This document shows, in pieces, positions 31,062-40,597 of a DNA stretch of 64,000 bases (position 1 is the first letter of the stretch; each line of letters starts with the position of its first letter). Source of the DNA: Cyanobium sp. Morenito 9A2 (GTDB lineage: Bacteria; Cyanobacteriota; Cyanobacteriia; PCC-6307; Cyanobiaceae); assembly GCF_024345575.1 (NCBI RefSeq), contig NZ_JAGQBJ010000004.1:62001-126000 (forward strand). Direction: 5' to 3'. Position numbers and translations under genes: made by a program. Under the pieces are notes generated by a model. It had not been told where the DNA came from. It was given only the letters and a program-made list of their open reading frames with translations, and made no database searches.

Positions 31062-32443
31062 TCCACTCCATCTGCTGCATCGGTGCCGGCTACGTCGGCG
31101 GCCCCACCATGGCCGTGATCGCCGATCGCTGCCCACAGATCCAGGTCACCGTCGTCGATCTCAACGCCCGTCGCATCTCTGCCTGGAACGACGACGACCT
31201 TTCCAGGCTTCCCATCTACGAGCCTGGCCTGGCGGAGGTGGTGGGTCGCTGCCGGGGCCGCAACCTGCACTTCAGCACCGAAGTGGAGGGCGCCATCGCC
31301 AGCGCCGACCTGGTGTTCCTCTCGGTCAACACCCCTACCAAAACCAAAGGGGCTGGGGCCGGGCAAGCCTCCGACCTGCGCTGGATCGAGACCTCGGCTC
31401 GGCAGGTGGCTGCGAACGCCAGCGGCCACACGATCGTGGTCGAAAAGAGCACCCTGCCGGTGCGCACCGCCGAAACCGTCAAGACCATTCTGGCGGCGGG
31501 TCCGGCCGGCAAGAGCTTCGCGGTGCTCTCCAACCCCGAGTTCCTCGCCGAGGGCACGGCGATCACCGATCTGGAAAACCCCGACCGGGTGCTGATCGGC
31601 GGCGAGGACGCCTCGGCCATTGAGGCCCTCGCCTCGATCTATGGCCACTGGGTACCCGCCGAGCGCATCTTGCGGACCAACATCTGGAGCAGCGAGCTCT
31701 CCAAGCTCACCGCCAACGCCTTCCTCGCCCAGCGCATCTCCTCGATCAATTCGATCGCCGCCCTCTGCGAGGCCACCGGCGCCGATGTGATTGAGGTGGG
31801 CCGTGCCATCGGTACCGACTCGCGCCTCGGCTCCAAGTTCCTCAAGGCGGGGCCGGGGTTTGGCGGCAGCTGCTTCCAGAAGGACATCCTCAACCTCGTC
31901 TACCTCTGCGGCCACTACGGCCTCCACGAGGTGGCGCGTTACTGGCAGCAGGTGGTGGAGCTCAATGCCTGGCAGAAGCACCGCATCGCCAGCAAGGTAG
32001 TGGCGAGTCTGTTCGGCACCGTCACCGGCAAGCGCCTCGCCATTCTCGGCTTCGCCTTCAAGGCCGACACCAACGACACGCGCGAGGCCCCAGCCATCAC
32101 CATCTGCCGCGATCTGCTCGAGGAGGGCGCCCAACTGGCGATCTACGACCCCAAGGTGGACGGCGAGCAGATCCGTCAGGCCCTGGGGGTACCACCCAGC
32201 GCAGGGGCCCCAGCGCCCAGTGACGATGGCCTGTGGCAGCTCGCCGCCGATCCACTCACGGCCGCCAGCGGCGCTGATGCCATCGTGATCCTCACCGAAT
32301 GGAAGACGTTCAGCTCCCTCGACTGGTCCGCTCTCTCGGCCGTGATGCGTCAGCCCGCCTGGGTTTTCGATGCCCGCCGCATCGCCGACGCCGGTGCCGC
32401 CCGCGCCGCTGGTCTCAAGGTCTGGCAGGTGGGCCTGGGTTGA
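31058..32443 (+). CDS. UDP-glucose 6-dehydrogenase, eukaryote-like type
   Basis: It oxidises UDP-glucose to UDP-glucuronate, the substrate of both flanking enzymes. The 461-residue protein has [20 protein letters not shown] at the start, [24 protein letters not shown], the catalytic Cys near 271 in [17 protein letters not shown], and [14 protein letters not shown]. The CFQKDxLNLVY form and the length belong to the animal/plant-type UGDH rather than the roughly 390-430-residue bacterial Ugd. The start is TTG at 31058, overlapping the previous stop as TTGA, which implies translational coupling. Confidence 0.92.
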   Translation: MIHSICCIGAGYVGGPTMAVIADRCPQIQVTVVDLNARRISAWNDDDLSRLPIYEPGLAEVVGRCRGRNLHFSTEVEGAIASADLVFLSVNTPTKTKGAGAGQASDLRWIETSARQVAANASGHTIVVEKSTLPVRTAETVKTILAAGPAGKSFAVLSNPEFLAEGTAITDLENPDRVLIGGEDASAIEALASIYGHWVPAERILRTNIWSSELSKLTANAFLAQRISSINSIAALCEATGADVIEVGRAIGTDSRLGSKFLKAGPGFGGSCFQKDILNLVYLCGHYGLHEVARYWQQVVELNAWQKHRIASKVVASLFGTVTGKRLAILGFAFKADTNDTREAPAITICRDLLEEGAQLAIYDPKVDGEQIRQALGVPPSAGAPAPSDDGLWQLAADPLTAASGADAIVILTEWKTFSSLDWSALSAVMRQPAWVFDARRIADAGAARAAGLKVWQVGLG

Positions 32444-32444
32444 G

Positions 32445-33491
32445 ATGAATGGTGCTGACGTGGGGGCTTCTTCTGTGCTGGTCACCGGTGTTGCAGGCTT
32501 CATCGGTGCGGCCGTGGCCGAGCGGTTGTTGCAGCGTGGCGAAACGGTCGTAGGCCTCGACAACCTCAACGCCTACTACGACCCAGCCCTCAAAATGGCT
32601 CGGCTGGAGAAGTTGCAGGCCTTGCCGCAGGCCGCCGGCGGCGCTTTCCGATTTCACCGGCTGAATCTGGAGGACGGTGCGGCGCTGGGGGACCTGTTCG
32701 ATGCCGAGCGCCCGGATCGGGTGGTGCACCTGGCGGCGCAGGCGGGGGTGCGCCATTCGATCGAGAACCCTGCGCTTTACATCCAGAGCAACCTGGTGGG
32801 CTTCGGGCACATGCTCGAGTGCTGCCGCCACCGGGGGGTCCAGCATCTGGTCTACGCGAGCAGTAGCTCGGTTTATGGCGGCAACCGCCGGATGCCCTTT
32901 TGCGAGCAGCAGCCGGTGAATCATCCGGTGAGCCTCTATGCGGCCACCAAGAAGGCCAACGAACTGATGGCCCACACCTACAGCCACCTCTACGGTCTGC
33001 CCGCGACGGGCCTGCGCTTCTTCACGGTGTACGGACCCTGGGGGCGTCCGGATATGGCACCGATGCTGTTTGCCCAGGCGATCCTGGCGGGGGCGCCGAT
33101 CCGGGTGTTCAACCAGGGTCGCATGCAACGCGATTTCACCTACATCGACGACATCGTCGAAGGCGTGATCCGCTGCCTCGACAAGCCTGCCACCCCGGAT
33201 CCATCCTTTGACCCACTCGAGCCCAACCCGGCCACGGCGGCGGCTCCCCACCGGCTCTTCAACATCGGCAACAGCCAACCCACAGCGCTGCTCCGCTTTA
33301 TCGAGGTCCTCGAAGACGCCTTGGGAGTGAAGGCCATTCCTCAGTTCGAGCCCATGCAACCGGGCGATGTTGCCGCCACCGCCGCCGACACCTCAGCGCT
33401 GGAGGCTTGGGTGGGATTTGCTCCCCACACCCCCCTGGAGCAGGGAATCGGCCGGTTCGCCCGTTGGTACCACACCTACGGCCGGGTCTGA
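32445..33491 (+). CDS. UDP-glucuronate 4-epimerase
   Basis: It converts UDP-glucuronate to UDP-galacturonate. The 348-residue SDR protein has TGVAGFIGAAVAERLL (14-29), DNLNAYYDPALK, QAGVRHSIENP, YASSSSVYGGN and the catalytic Tyr164-x3-Lys168 in SLYAATKKANELMAHTYSHL. FFTVYGPWGRPDMA follows. These match CapI/LspL-type epimerases. ATG 32445 follows the UGD stop immediately, so the UXS-UGD-epimerase trio is one operon. Confidence 0.92.
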   Translation: MNGADVGASSVLVTGVAGFIGAAVAERLLQRGETVVGLDNLNAYYDPALKMARLEKLQALPQAAGGAFRFHRLNLEDGAALGDLFDAERPDRVVHLAAQAGVRHSIENPALYIQSNLVGFGHMLECCRHRGVQHLVYASSSSVYGGNRRMPFCEQQPVNHPVSLYAATKKANELMAHTYSHLYGLPATGLRFFTVYGPWGRPDMAPMLFAQAILAGAPIRVFNQGRMQRDFTYIDDIVEGVIRCLDKPATPDPSFDPLEPNPATAAAPHRLFNIGNSQPTALLRFIEVLEDALGVKAIPQFEPMQPGDVAATAADTSALEAWVGFAPHTPLEQGIGRFARWYHTYGRV

Positions 33492-33536
33492 GGCCCCCTG
33501 AACACCGGGCCCCTGGCCCTTGGGTAGCCGGGGCCT

Positions 33537-33960
33537 TCAACGTTGGTCGACGTAGGCCTTGCCATCCACTCGGAGGTTGCGCAGGCGCCGGGCTTCCCGG
33601 GGGGTGGACTGGCTCACGGTGGAGTTGCCGCCGATCGCATCGACATGGGCCACCTGCTGCCAGAAGTCCCGTTTGGCCCTGCTCACGCTGTGACTCACCC
33701 GACCCTGGCGCACCGCATGGCACCAATGGGCCATACCTCACTGGGGACAGAAGAGCTGCTCAAGCCACTCGTTGCTCAACACCAGCACCCGGGTAGTCGT
33801 TGATCACCAGCCGCGCCCGCCTGTTGGCCATGCCCCGGGCCTTCAGTTGATCGGGGGTGGGCAGGTGAAGGATGTGCTTCTTGCCGTTGCCCCCCACCCG
33901 TTGCTCGGGGTGGGAAGGGCAGAACAACTCCCGGGGGCGGGCCGCCGCGGGCGGCGTTGG
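33537..33960 (-). pseudogene. Broken zinc-ribbon-type conserved protein
   Basis: Coding-like sequence runs leftward in two frames. The first frame reads RELFCPSHPEQRVGGNGKKH, then LHLPTPDQLKARGMANRRAR and LVINDYPGAGV. After a frame change near 33780-33792 it resumes as VLVLSNEWLEQLFCPQ. A TGA at 33738-33740 follows, then GMAHWCHAVRQGRVSHSV, KRDFWQQVAHVD and STVSQSTPREARRLRNLRVDGK, ending at TAG-type stop 33537. The TGA falls where a CPxC zinc-ribbon cysteine would be (one base from TGC/TGT). Frameshift plus stop indicate a recent pseudogene of a small protein I cannot name. Confidence 0.6.
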
Positions 33961-34081
33961 GGCCTGGGATCGGTTTAGGAAGGCGAAACAAGCGAATAGT
34001 CGCTGGGCTCAGATTGAGTCGGATGGCCGGATAGTCCAAGCCCTCAGATCGGGTCGGAAGGTCTGCGACGTGGGAAGGGCC

Positions 34082-34106
34082 AAAAAAAACGGGCCCCAGG
34101 ACCCGC
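34082..34106 (-). terminator. Rho-independent terminator of psbEFLJ
   Basis: In the psb direction CGGGTCC and GGGCCCG pair around a tight loop and are followed by eight T. It stands about 30 nt after the psbJ stop, ideally placed to end the operon. Confidence 0.85.
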
Positions 34107-34136
34107 TTGATTCGTGTTGGGGCGAAGGACCTGGGA

Positions 34137-34337
34137 TCAGGCCGAACCCACACCCACGTAGGAGCCATAGAAGAACAGACCGACCACGAAGATCACGGCA
34201 ATGCCTCCGGCGGTGGCCACCAGCCACAGGGGCAATACGCCTTCGGTCCAACGGCTGCGCCAGGCGACAGCAGGACGGCCATCGGGCAGGCGGTCAGGCA
34301 GACGGCCGTCGGGCAGTGTGGATTTCTTGCCGCTCAT
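34137..34337 (-). CDS. psbJ: Photosystem II protein PsbJ
   Basis: PsbJ is a one-helix subunit near cytochrome b559 that affects plastoquinone exchange. The 66-residue protein has an N-terminal hydrophilic extension ([19 protein letters not shown]) before [18 protein letters not shown] and the helix ending [11 protein letters not shown]. The core is the usual 40 residues. The extended form is what picocyanobacteria carry. It is the last gene of psbEFLJ, 15 nt after psbL. Confidence 0.95.
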   Translation of the reverse strand: MSGKKSTLPDGRLPDRLPDGRPAVAWRSRWTEGVLPLWLVATAGGIAVIFVVGLFFYGSYVGVGSA

Positions 34338-34352
34338 GGCTGAGGCTCCGGA

Positions 34353-34472
34353 TCAGTTGAAGAAATAACTGGTGAAAAGCACACCGGTGACGAAAACCAG
34401 CAGCAGCCCCAAATAGAGGCTGGTGCGGTTCAGTTCAACCGGCAGGTTGTTGGGGTTGGTGTTGCGTTGCAT
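34353..34472 (-). CDS. psbL: Photosystem II protein PsbL
   Basis: This 39-residue one-helix subunit reads [20 protein letters not shown] at the start, then a hydrophobic helix ending LFTSYFFN. The sequence is nearly invariant in the family. PsbL supports PSII dimer formation and the QA site. It lies 12 nt after psbF and 15 nt before psbJ. Confidence 0.95.
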   Translation of the reverse strand: MQRNTNPNNLPVELNRTSLYLGLLLVFVTGVLFTSYFFN

Positions 34473-34484
34473 GGCCAGAGGGGT

Positions 34485-34622
34485 TCAGCGACGGACGAAC
34501 TGCATGGCCGCCAACGCACCCAGAAAGAACACCGTCGGAATACCGAGGGCATGCACCGAGAGCCAACGCACCGTGAAGATCGGATAGTTGCGCGGTGTGG
34601 TGGCGATGGGGGATTGACTCAT
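34485..34622 (-). CDS. psbF: Cytochrome b559 beta subunit PsbF
   Basis: The 45-residue protein has the haem ligand His24 in [20 protein letters not shown], followed by AAMQFVRR. It pairs with PsbE to bind one b-type haem in the PSII reaction centre. It starts 3 nt after the psbE stop, as in other cyanobacteria. Confidence 0.96.
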   Translation of the reverse strand: MSQSPIATTPRNYPIFTVRWLSVHALGIPTVFFLGALAAMQFVRR

Positions 34623-34625
34623 GGC

Positions 34626-34874
34626 CTATTTCAAGCGCAGATCGAGTTGGCTCTTGGCCTCGTAGCGCTGGCTCACGACCGGAGCCTTGCTTTCCTGGGA
34701 TTGGAAATAAGCATCCGGACGAGGAGTTCCAAAGGCGTCGTAGGCCAGACCTGTGGAGACGAAAAAGAATCCGGCCAGGAAAATCGCCGGCAATGTGACG
34801 GCGTGGATGACCCAGTAGCGGATGCTTGTGATGATCTCGAAGAACGGGCGTTCTCCGGTGGAGCCGGCAGCCAT
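34626..34874 (-). CDS. psbE: Cytochrome b559 alpha subunit PsbE
   Basis: The 82-residue protein has the haem ligand His24 in [18 protein letters not shown], then the lumenal tail [10 protein letters not shown] and QLDLRLK. ATG 34874 gives the conserved N-terminus [15 protein letters not shown] start four codons earlier is less likely. It is the first gene of psbEFLJ. The 128 bp upstream to ycf48 should hold the operon promoter, though I could not pick convincing -10/-35 boxes. Confidence 0.96.
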   Translation of the reverse strand: MAAGSTGERPFFEIITSIRYWVIHAVTLPAIFLAGFFFVSTGLAYDAFGTPRPDAYFQSQESKAPVVSQRYEAKSQLDLRLK

Positions 34875-35002
34875 AGCAGCGGGCAATTCAGCCCAGCGAT
34901 CCTAAGGGTGCGGCACAGGCGATCGAGGCCGCGGGCGTTGGTTGGTTACAGAGGGACGCAGTTCCCGTGTTTGGCTTGGTCCAACGCCGGGGCACCGATC
35001 CT

Positions 35003-36001
35003 TCAGCCCACCCAGCGCAGCAGGTGACCGCGCTCTCCAAGCACGAAACCCTTGTCGTCAGCAGTGAAGACGATGCGGCTGAAGTTCGTTCCCTGGCGCA
35101 GACCCACTGGGTCGGTGCTCCAGTTGTGGCCGCCATCCCGGCTCATCAGCAGGGTGCCACTGCCGCCACCGGCCCAGATCGCGCCAGTGGGGTCCCAGGC
35201 CATGTCGAGGTAGCCGTAGCCGTTGACGATGGGAACCACTGGTTTGGCCCAGCTCTCCGGGTCGTCCGCCGTGCCGTCGAAGCGCATCTGGGCCCCGCGG
35301 GAGAGCATCCAGAGCTGGCCGTCGGGCTGCTGACCCATGCTCTGCAGCCGCTGGCTGCTGATGCGTTGGTGCGGTTGCCAGGCCCCCTGGCCGGGCTCCC
35401 AGGTGGCGAAGTAATTTCCCAGGCTCGAAACACCCACATAAGACCCATCCCTGCCGCGACGAAGGTCGCGCAGGGCGCCGGCGGCATCTCCAACCTTGGC
35501 TTGCCAGGTGCTGCCGCCATCGGTGCTGGCGTAGATGGCGCCCACATTGGTGGCCAGTTCAGCCTGGTTCGGTCCGAGGGCGGTGATCAGGTACGGCTCT
35601 CCGGGGAGCTTGGTGTCCAGCAGCAGCCGGGTCCAGCTCTGTCCGCCGTCGTCGCTGTGCAGCAGCAGGCCAGGCTGGCCGGCGATCCAGCCCTCCTGGC
35701 CGCGGAAATCGATGCTGAGCAGCCGGAAGTTTTCCTCAGCGGGCAGCTCCAGGGCGCGTTCCTGCCAGCTGGCGCCGCCGTCCCCGGTTTCGAGGATCAG
35801 CCGGTTGCTCCCCACCAGCAGGCCATGGCGGTCATCGGTGAAGGCCAGATCCAGGGGGTTGGAGCGGCTGGGCAGCTCCACCGCCTCCCAGGGGCTGGCC
35901 TCGGCGACAGGCAGAAAGGAGCGGGAGCAGCCGCCTGCCCCAAGGGCCAGGCCCAGGGCGAGGACGAGGCTGAGCAGGGTGGAGAGCAGCGGCCGTTTCA
36001 C
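35003..36001 (-). CDS. ycf48: Photosystem II assembly factor Ycf48 (HCF136)
   Basis: It helps early D1/PSII reaction-centre assembly on the lumenal side. The 332-residue protein begins with a lipoprotein signal whose lipobox GAGGC places the modified Cys at 25. A seven-bladed beta-propeller follows with repeated DGGxSW motifs (GDGGASWQE, DDGGQSWTR, TDGGSTWQA, RDGGHNWST). The start is GTG at 36001, 5 nt after the rubredoxin stop. The order rubA-ycf48-psbEFLJ is the conserved cyanobacterial arrangement. Confidence 0.95.
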   Translation of the reverse strand: MKRPLLSTLLSLVLALGLALGAGGCSRSFLPVAEASPWEAVELPSRSNPLDLAFTDDRHGLLVGSNRLILETGDGGASWQERALELPAEENFRLLSIDFRGQEGWIAGQPGLLLHSDDGGQSWTRLLLDTKLPGEPYLITALGPNQAELATNVGAIYASTDGGSTWQAKVGDAAGALRDLRRGRDGSYVGVSSLGNYFATWEPGQGAWQPHQRISSQRLQSMGQQPDGQLWMLSRGAQMRFDGTADDPESWAKPVVPIVNGYGYLDMAWDPTGAIWAGGGSGTLLMSRDGGHNWSTDPVGLRQGTNFSRIVFTADDKGFVLGERGHLLRWVG

Positions 36002-36006
36002 GGGAC

Positions 36007-36513
36007 TCAGCGAAGGGAATAGAGAGACAGGAAGAAGGCAATGGCCAAGGCAAAGGCGCTGAAGATCAGCACGTTCTTCTGGCCGGGGGTCAGCTGGTTG
36101 ACCCCCAGGCCGAAGCCCAGGTTTTCCTCGAAGCCACTGGGCTTGTTGCGCGGACCGATGTCCTTGAAGGCACCGATCTTGCTGCGGCAGACCGGGCAGC
36201 GGAAGCTCAGGGGATCGAGGTCTTCGAAGGCGACGCCGGGTTCGATCCCGAGCTTGCGGATGCCCTCGGCGGGGTCGAAGACGAAGCCGCAGCTGAGGCA
36301 TTCGAACCGGTGGTCGCGGCCGTCATCGACCGCGGCAGCACCTTCGCCTGCTTCAGCACCGGCAGCTCCTTCAGCAAAGGGCTGAGTCGCTGGATCCGGT
36401 CCGTCTTCGGGGCGGGACGCCTCGCTGAGCCCCCCGGCGACAAGCGCCGTTGTGGCTGCTGGCTGTGGGGGCGGTTCGGGGGCGTCCAGAGCCTGGTCCT
36501 GGGGGGAAGCCAT
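36007..36513 (-). CDS. rubA: Membrane-anchored rubredoxin RubA
   Basis: RubA is needed for PSII/PSI reaction-centre assembly. The 168-residue protein has the Fe site Cys72-x2-Cys75 ([10 protein letters not shown]) and Cys106-x2-Cys109 (CPVCRS) and a C-terminal membrane helix ([18 protein letters not shown]). The first about 65 residues are an Ala/Pro/Glu-rich extension without structure-like patterning, longer than in most homologues. ATG 36513 was chosen. An ATG ten codons further up is possible. It diverges from ndhC across 115 bp. Confidence 0.93.
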   Translation of the reverse strand: MASPQDQALDAPEPPPQPAATTALVAGGLSEASRPEDGPDPATQPFAEGAAGAEAGEGAAAVDDGRDHRFECLSCGFVFDPAEGIRKLGIEPGVAFEDLDPLSFRCPVCRSKIGAFKDIGPRNKPSGFEENLGFGLGVNQLTPGQKNVLIFSAFALAIAFFLSLYSLR

Positions 36514-36628
36514 CGGTGTTGTCGCCCACTGCGCTGGGGTCAATCTATCGAGGGGCTTCGGATCCAGTGGCCGCAGGCTTCAGCTCTGGCCCACAGGTGC
36601 CAGACTGCGCCCCAGGTCAGTCCCTCCC

Positions 36629-36991
36629 ATGTTCGTTCTCTCCGGATACGACGCCTTTCTGGGCTTTCTGCTGATTTCGGCTGCGGTTCCGGTGTTGGCC
36701 CTGGTCAGCAACAAGGTGCTCTCCCCCCGCTCCCAGGCGGGGGAGCGGCAGCTCACCTATGAGTCGGGCATGGAGCCCATCGGCGGGGCCTGGATTCAGT
36801 TCAACATCCGCTACTACATGTTCGCTCTTGTCTTCGTCATCTTCGATGTGGAGACAGTCTTTCTCTATCCCTGGGCGGTGGCCTTTCACACCCTGGGGCT
36901 GCTGGCCTTCATTGAGGCCCTGATTTTCATCGCCATCCTCGTGGTGGCGCTCGCCTATGCCTGGCGCAAAGGCGCCCTGGAATGGAGCTGA
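36629..36991 (+). CDS. ndhC: NAD(P)H-quinone oxidoreductase subunit 3 (NdhC)
   Basis: The 120-residue membrane subunit of NDH-1 has three helices. [20 protein letters not shown] and the [12 protein letters not shown] motif are strict family signatures. NDH-1 works in respiration, cyclic electron flow and CO2 uptake. ATG 36629 gives the normal N-terminus. It is followed by ndhK after 3 nt. Confidence 0.96.
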   Translation: MFVLSGYDAFLGFLLISAAVPVLALVSNKVLSPRSQAGERQLTYESGMEPIGGAWIQFNIRYYMFALVFVIFDVETVFLYPWAVAFHTLGLLAFIEALIFIAILVVALAYAWRKGALEWS

Positions 36992-36994
36992 ACC

Positions 36995-37750
36995 ATGACC
37001 CTCACCACTTCTTCACCCACCTCCCCGTCCAACCAGGGGATTGATGCGCTGCGGGACCTGCGGGCCGCCAGCTGCAACCCTGTGGGCGCCCCTGGTGTCA
37101 CCAACGCCCTCTCGGAAAACATCATCCTCACTAGCCTGGATGATCTCCATAACTGGGCGCGGCTGAGCAGCCTCTGGCCGCTTCTCTACGGCACCGCCTG
37201 CTGTTTCATCGAATTCGCGGCCCTGATCGGTTCCCGCTTCGACTTTGACCGCTTTGGCCTGGTGCCCCGCTCCAGCCCGCGCCAGGCCGACCTTCTCATT
37301 GTTGCCGGTACGGTCACGATGAAGATGGCTCCGGCCTTGGTGCGCCTCTATGAACAGATGCCCGAGCCCAAGTATGTGATCGCCATGGGGGCTTGCACGA
37401 TCACCGGCGGCATGTTCAGCGCCGACTCCACCACCGCGGTGCGAGGGGTCGACAAGCTGATTCCCGTTGATCTCTATTTGCCCGGTTGCCCCCCGCGCCC
37501 TGAGGCCATCTTCGATGCGGTGATCAAGCTGCGCAAAAAGGTGGCAAACGAATCGATTGCTGAGCGGGGTCAACTGGTGCCCACCCACCGCTACCTCACC
37601 ATCGAGCACCAAATGGTGGCGGTCCTGCCGATCGTCGATGGCACTTACTTGCGCGCTGAAACCCAGCGGGCGGCCCTGGCCGCCTCGGCCGCCCTGCCCG
37701 TGGCCCTGACTGAAACCGTCCCCTCTCTCCAAGCCCAGGGCGATGCCTGA
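36995..37750 (+). CDS. ndhK: NAD(P)H-quinone oxidoreductase subunit K (NdhK)
   Basis: This subunit carries the N2-type [4Fe-4S] cluster. Cys69 and Cys70 ([10 protein letters not shown]), Cys134 ([10 protein letters not shown]) and Cys165 (LPGCPPRPE) are all present in the 251-residue protein. Its stop overlaps the ndhJ start by 8 nt, keeping the ndhCKJ order. Confidence 0.96.
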   Translation: MTLTTSSPTSPSNQGIDALRDLRAASCNPVGAPGVTNALSENIILTSLDDLHNWARLSSLWPLLYGTACCFIEFAALIGSRFDFDRFGLVPRSSPRQADLLIVAGTVTMKMAPALVRLYEQMPEPKYVIAMGACTITGGMFSADSTTAVRGVDKLIPVDLYLPGCPPRPEAIFDAVIKLRKKVANESIAERGQLVPTHRYLTIEHQMVAVLPIVDGTYLRAETQRAALAASAALPVALTETVPSLQAQGDA

Positions 37751-38303
37751 TCCCACCGATCTCAGCTCCACTCCCGAAACGGCTTCGGCCCTGGCCGCGC
37801 CCCCGAGCGGCCCATGGAGCCAGTGGCTGAACTCTGAAGGTTTCGAGCATCAGGCTCTAGAACCTGATCATCTTGGGGTGGAGCTCATCGGCGTGGAGCC
37901 GTTGGTGCTGCCGATCGTGGCGGCGGCCCTGAAGTCCCGTGGCTTCGATTACCTCCAGGTCCAGGGTGGCTACGACGAAGGCCCGGGTGGACGCTTGGTG
38001 AGCTTCTACCACCTGGTGCGCCTCGCCGCCGCTGCAGATCCCAACCCTGCCGCCGGCAGCCACCCCGAGGAAGTGCGCCTGAAGGTGTTCCTGGAGCGTG
38101 ACGGTGATCTCACGATCCCCAGCCTCTACGCCCTCTTTCGTGGCGCTGATTGGCAGGAGCGGGAGACTTTCGACATGTACGGCATCCGCTTCGAGGGGCA
38201 TCCCCATCCCAAGCGTTTGTTGATGCCCGAAGACTGGAAGGGCTACCCCCTGCGCAAGGACTACGTTCAGCCTGATTTTTACGAGCTCCAGGACGCCTAC
38301 TGA
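37743..38303 (+). CDS. ndhJ: NAD(P)H-quinone oxidoreductase subunit J (NdhJ)
   Basis: The 186-residue peripheral-arm subunit ends with the hallmark [20 protein letters not shown], then [17 protein letters not shown]. The first 25 residues are an Ala/Pro-rich tail. It overlaps ndhK and ends 7 nt into the convergent YvcK-like gene. Confidence 0.95.
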   Translation: MPDPTDLSSTPETASALAAPPSGPWSQWLNSEGFEHQALEPDHLGVELIGVEPLVLPIVAAALKSRGFDYLQVQGGYDEGPGGRLVSFYHLVRLAAAADPNPAAGSHPEEVRLKVFLERDGDLTIPSLYALFRGADWQERETFDMYGIRFEGHPHPKRLLMPEDWKGYPLRKDYVQPDFYELQDAY

Positions 38304-39712
38304 CCCTTGCTGCGGCGGAAAAAGCGCATCACCGCCAGGGCGAGGCTGCGGGGGTCGTGGCGCAAGGTGGCACTCGGACGGCCCCCCTGGAGGGGCGCCA
38401 GGGTCACCTCGTAGCCCCGGTTGCGCAGCTGGCCCAGGTCACAGATGACGGGTTCGGCGCCGCGGTTGCGGTAATGCGCCACGAGCGCTGGATCCTCCAG
38501 GGATTCCTGGGCCAGAACAGCGCTGAACAGCCGTTGCTCCACCCCCAGGCTGGCCAGCTGGGCCTCGATGGCCCGCAGATGCCCCCCCACGTCCAGTCCA
38601 TCGGTTTCGCCGGGCTGGGTCATCAGGTTGCAGATGTAGAGGCGTGGGGCTTTGCTGCGGGAAATCGCCTCCACCAGCTCCGGTACGAGCAGGTTGGGGA
38701 GGAGCGAGGTGTAAAGGCTGCCAGGACCCAGCACGATCAAGTCGGCGTGGGCAATCGCCTCCAGGGCCCTGGGCAGGGCGGGGGGGCGATCAGGGGTGCA
38801 GCCCAGGCGCACGATCGGACTCGAAGCCTGGCCGATGCGCGATTCCCCCTCGATACGTTCGCCGTTCTCCAGCTCGGCCCAGAGGCGCACGTCCGCGTTG
38901 GTGGCGGGCACCACCTGACCCTGCACCGCCAGCACCCGGCTGCTGGCGGTGATCGCCGATTCCAGGCTGCCGGTGATCGCTGTGAGGGCAGAGAGAAAAA
39001 GGTTGCCGAAGCTGTGGCCCTCCAGCCCGCTGCCGGCCTTGAAGCGGTACTGAAACAGACGCGTGAGCAGCGGCTCTTCGGTGGAGAGCGCCGCCAGGCA
39101 GTTGCGGATGTCGCCAGGGGGTTGCACCCCCAGCTCCCGCCGCAGCACACCACTGCTGCCACCGTCGTCGGCCACCGTGACGATCGCCGTGAGATTGCTG
39201 CTGTAGCGCTTGAGGCCGCTGAGCAGCGTGGACAGGCCCGTTCCGCCGCCGATCGCCACGATCGCCGGCCCGCGGTTCAGGCGCCGCTGGGCGAGGAGCG
39301 CATCCACGAGTTCCGTGCCTTTCTCCGGTGCCAGGGCCTGTTGGATCGAGCCGAAGCTGCGGCTCTGACCCAGCCAGATCAAGGCACCTCCGATGACCAG
39401 CACCAGTGGACCGGTGATCGCTCGCGGCATCACGGTGGTGATGTTCTTGAGCAGCCAGTTGAGTGACTCGAGGAACCAGTAGATCGGCTTGAGATCCGCC
39501 CAGACCGCCGCCCCCAGCAGCAGAACCAGTAAACCGATGCCTGAGGTGAGCATCCAACGCTTCACCACCAGTCCCGGCTGAAGCCAGCGGACCGCCCGCC
39601 GTGAGCGGCTCATCAGGTCTTGCTGGCGCAGATGGCCGCGGCCCACCCAACTGGGGCGTTGGGAGCGCCGGCGGATGGCGCGGAGGCGCGGGCTGGGGGT
39701 CTTGGGGCTCAA
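38297..39712 (-). CDS. YvcK/CofD-like protein with N-terminal membrane anchor
   Basis: The 471-residue protein has an Arg-rich N-terminus, two hydrophobic helices near 55-75 and 95-115, then the YvcK domain: [50 protein letters not shown] and [16 protein letters not shown]. YvcK-type proteins bind UDP-sugars and influence cell-wall precursor and carbon metabolism, mostly in Firmicutes and Actinobacteria. The membrane anchor is a cyanobacterial variation. It is divergent from the MlaF-like gene. Confidence 0.85.
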   Translation of the reverse strand: MSPKTPSPRLRAIRRRSQRPSWVGRGHLRQQDLMSRSRRAVRWLQPGLVVKRWMLTSGIGLLVLLLGAAVWADLKPIYWFLESLNWLLKNITTVMPRAITGPLVLVIGGALIWLGQSRSFGSIQQALAPEKGTELVDALLAQRRLNRGPAIVAIGGGTGLSTLLSGLKRYSSNLTAIVTVADDGGSSGVLRRELGVQPPGDIRNCLAALSTEEPLLTRLFQYRFKAGSGLEGHSFGNLFLSALTAITGSLESAITASSRVLAVQGQVVPATNADVRLWAELENGERIEGESRIGQASSPIVRLGCTPDRPPALPRALEAIAHADLIVLGPGSLYTSLLPNLLVPELVEAISRSKAPRLYICNLMTQPGETDGLDVGGHLRAIEAQLASLGVEQRLFSAVLAQESLEDPALVAHYRNRGAEPVICDLGQLRNRGYEVTLAPLQGGRPSATLRHDPRSLALAVMRFFRRSKGQ

Positions 39713-39732
39713 GCCACTGGCGCGTAACGCCG

Positions 39733-40593
39733 ATGGGGAATGCCAGAACTGTACGAACCAAAGCGAGGATGGCCCCAGCCCTGCCGCCCTCCGCTGTGAT
39801 CGATCCGGTTCCGAGCACTGAGCCCGTGGCGGAGATGGAGCGTCTGACCATGCGCTGGGGCGAGCGCTTCGTACTTGAGGAGGTGGATCTGGTGCTCTCC
39901 CCCGATGAGCGCCTGGTGGTGGTGGGGCCGTCTGGGGCAGGCAAGTCCACGATTCTTCGGATCATGGCCGGCTTGCAGTTGCCCAGCAGCGGCACCCTGC
40001 GCCTCCACGGATCGGAGCAGCGCTACCTGCGCCTCGACCAACGCCACCCCCCGGACGTGCGCCTGGTGTTCCAGAACCCCGCTTTGCTGGGCTCGCTCAC
40101 CGTGCAGGAAAACGTGGGCTTCCTGCTCTACCGCCATGGCCGGCTGCGGCCGGCGGAGATCCGTGAACGGGTCCGGCAGTGCCTGGAGGCGGTGGGGCTC
40201 TACGGCATCGAGGACATGCTTCCCGGCGAACTCAGCGGTGGCATGCAGAAGCGCGTGAGCTTCGCGCGGGCCCTGATCGATGACCCCACCAAGCCGCCGG
40301 GCCGAGCCCCGTTGCTGCTGTTCGATGAGCCCACGGCCGGACTGGATCCGGTGGCCTGCACGCGCATTGAGGATCTGATCGTCAAGACCACCGAGGTGGC
40401 CAAGGGATCGGCGGTGGTGGTCAGCCATGTGCGCAGCACGATCGACCGTGCCGCTGATCGGGTGGCGTTGCTCTACGACGGTCGTTTTCGCTGGATGGGC
40501 CGTGTCGAGGAGTTCCGCCGCAGCGACAATCCCTTTGTTGAGCAGTTCAGGAGCGGTAGCCTGAACGGCCCGATGCAACCGGCGGAGCTCTGA
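39733..40593 (+). CDS. ABC transporter ATPase, MlaF-like
   Basis: It is the ATPase of a Mla/TGD-type phospholipid or sterol transport system. The roughly 286-residue protein has Walker A GPSGAGKST, the signature LSGGMQKRVSFARAL, whose GGMQKRV form is typical of MlaF, and Walker B LLLFDEPTAGLDP. The ATG at 39733 is one option. ATGs at 39769 and 39835 also work. It is 4 nt before the MCE-domain gene. No MlaE permease is adjacent, so the permease must be elsewhere. Confidence 0.85.
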   Translation: MGNARTVRTKARMAPALPPSAVIDPVPSTEPVAEMERLTMRWGERFVLEEVDLVLSPDERLVVVGPSGAGKSTILRIMAGLQLPSSGTLRLHGSEQRYLRLDQRHPPDVRLVFQNPALLGSLTVQENVGFLLYRHGRLRPAEIRERVRQCLEAVGLYGIEDMLPGELSGGMQKRVSFARALIDDPTKPPGRAPLLLFDEPTAGLDPVACTRIEDLIVKTTEVAKGSAVVVSHVRSTIDRAADRVALLYDGRFRWMGRVEEFRRSDNPFVEQFRSGSLNGPMQPAEL

Positions 40594-40597
40594 ACCC

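Noticed and set aside
30761-32569. 602-codon antisense frame over the dehydrogenase
   Set aside because: Shadow of UGD; no recognisable domain.
33492-33536. Hairpin GGCCCC...GGGGCC after UDP-glucuronate epimerase
   Set aside because: It is not followed by a T-run, so it is not a convincing terminator.
33738-33740. TGA read as selenocysteine
   Set aside because: A frameshift lies just before it and no Sec decoding genes are visible; kept only as a finding to check.
34875-35002. Promoter boxes for psbE
   Set aside because: A TAGGAT at 34899-34904 could be a -10 box but no matching -35 was found.
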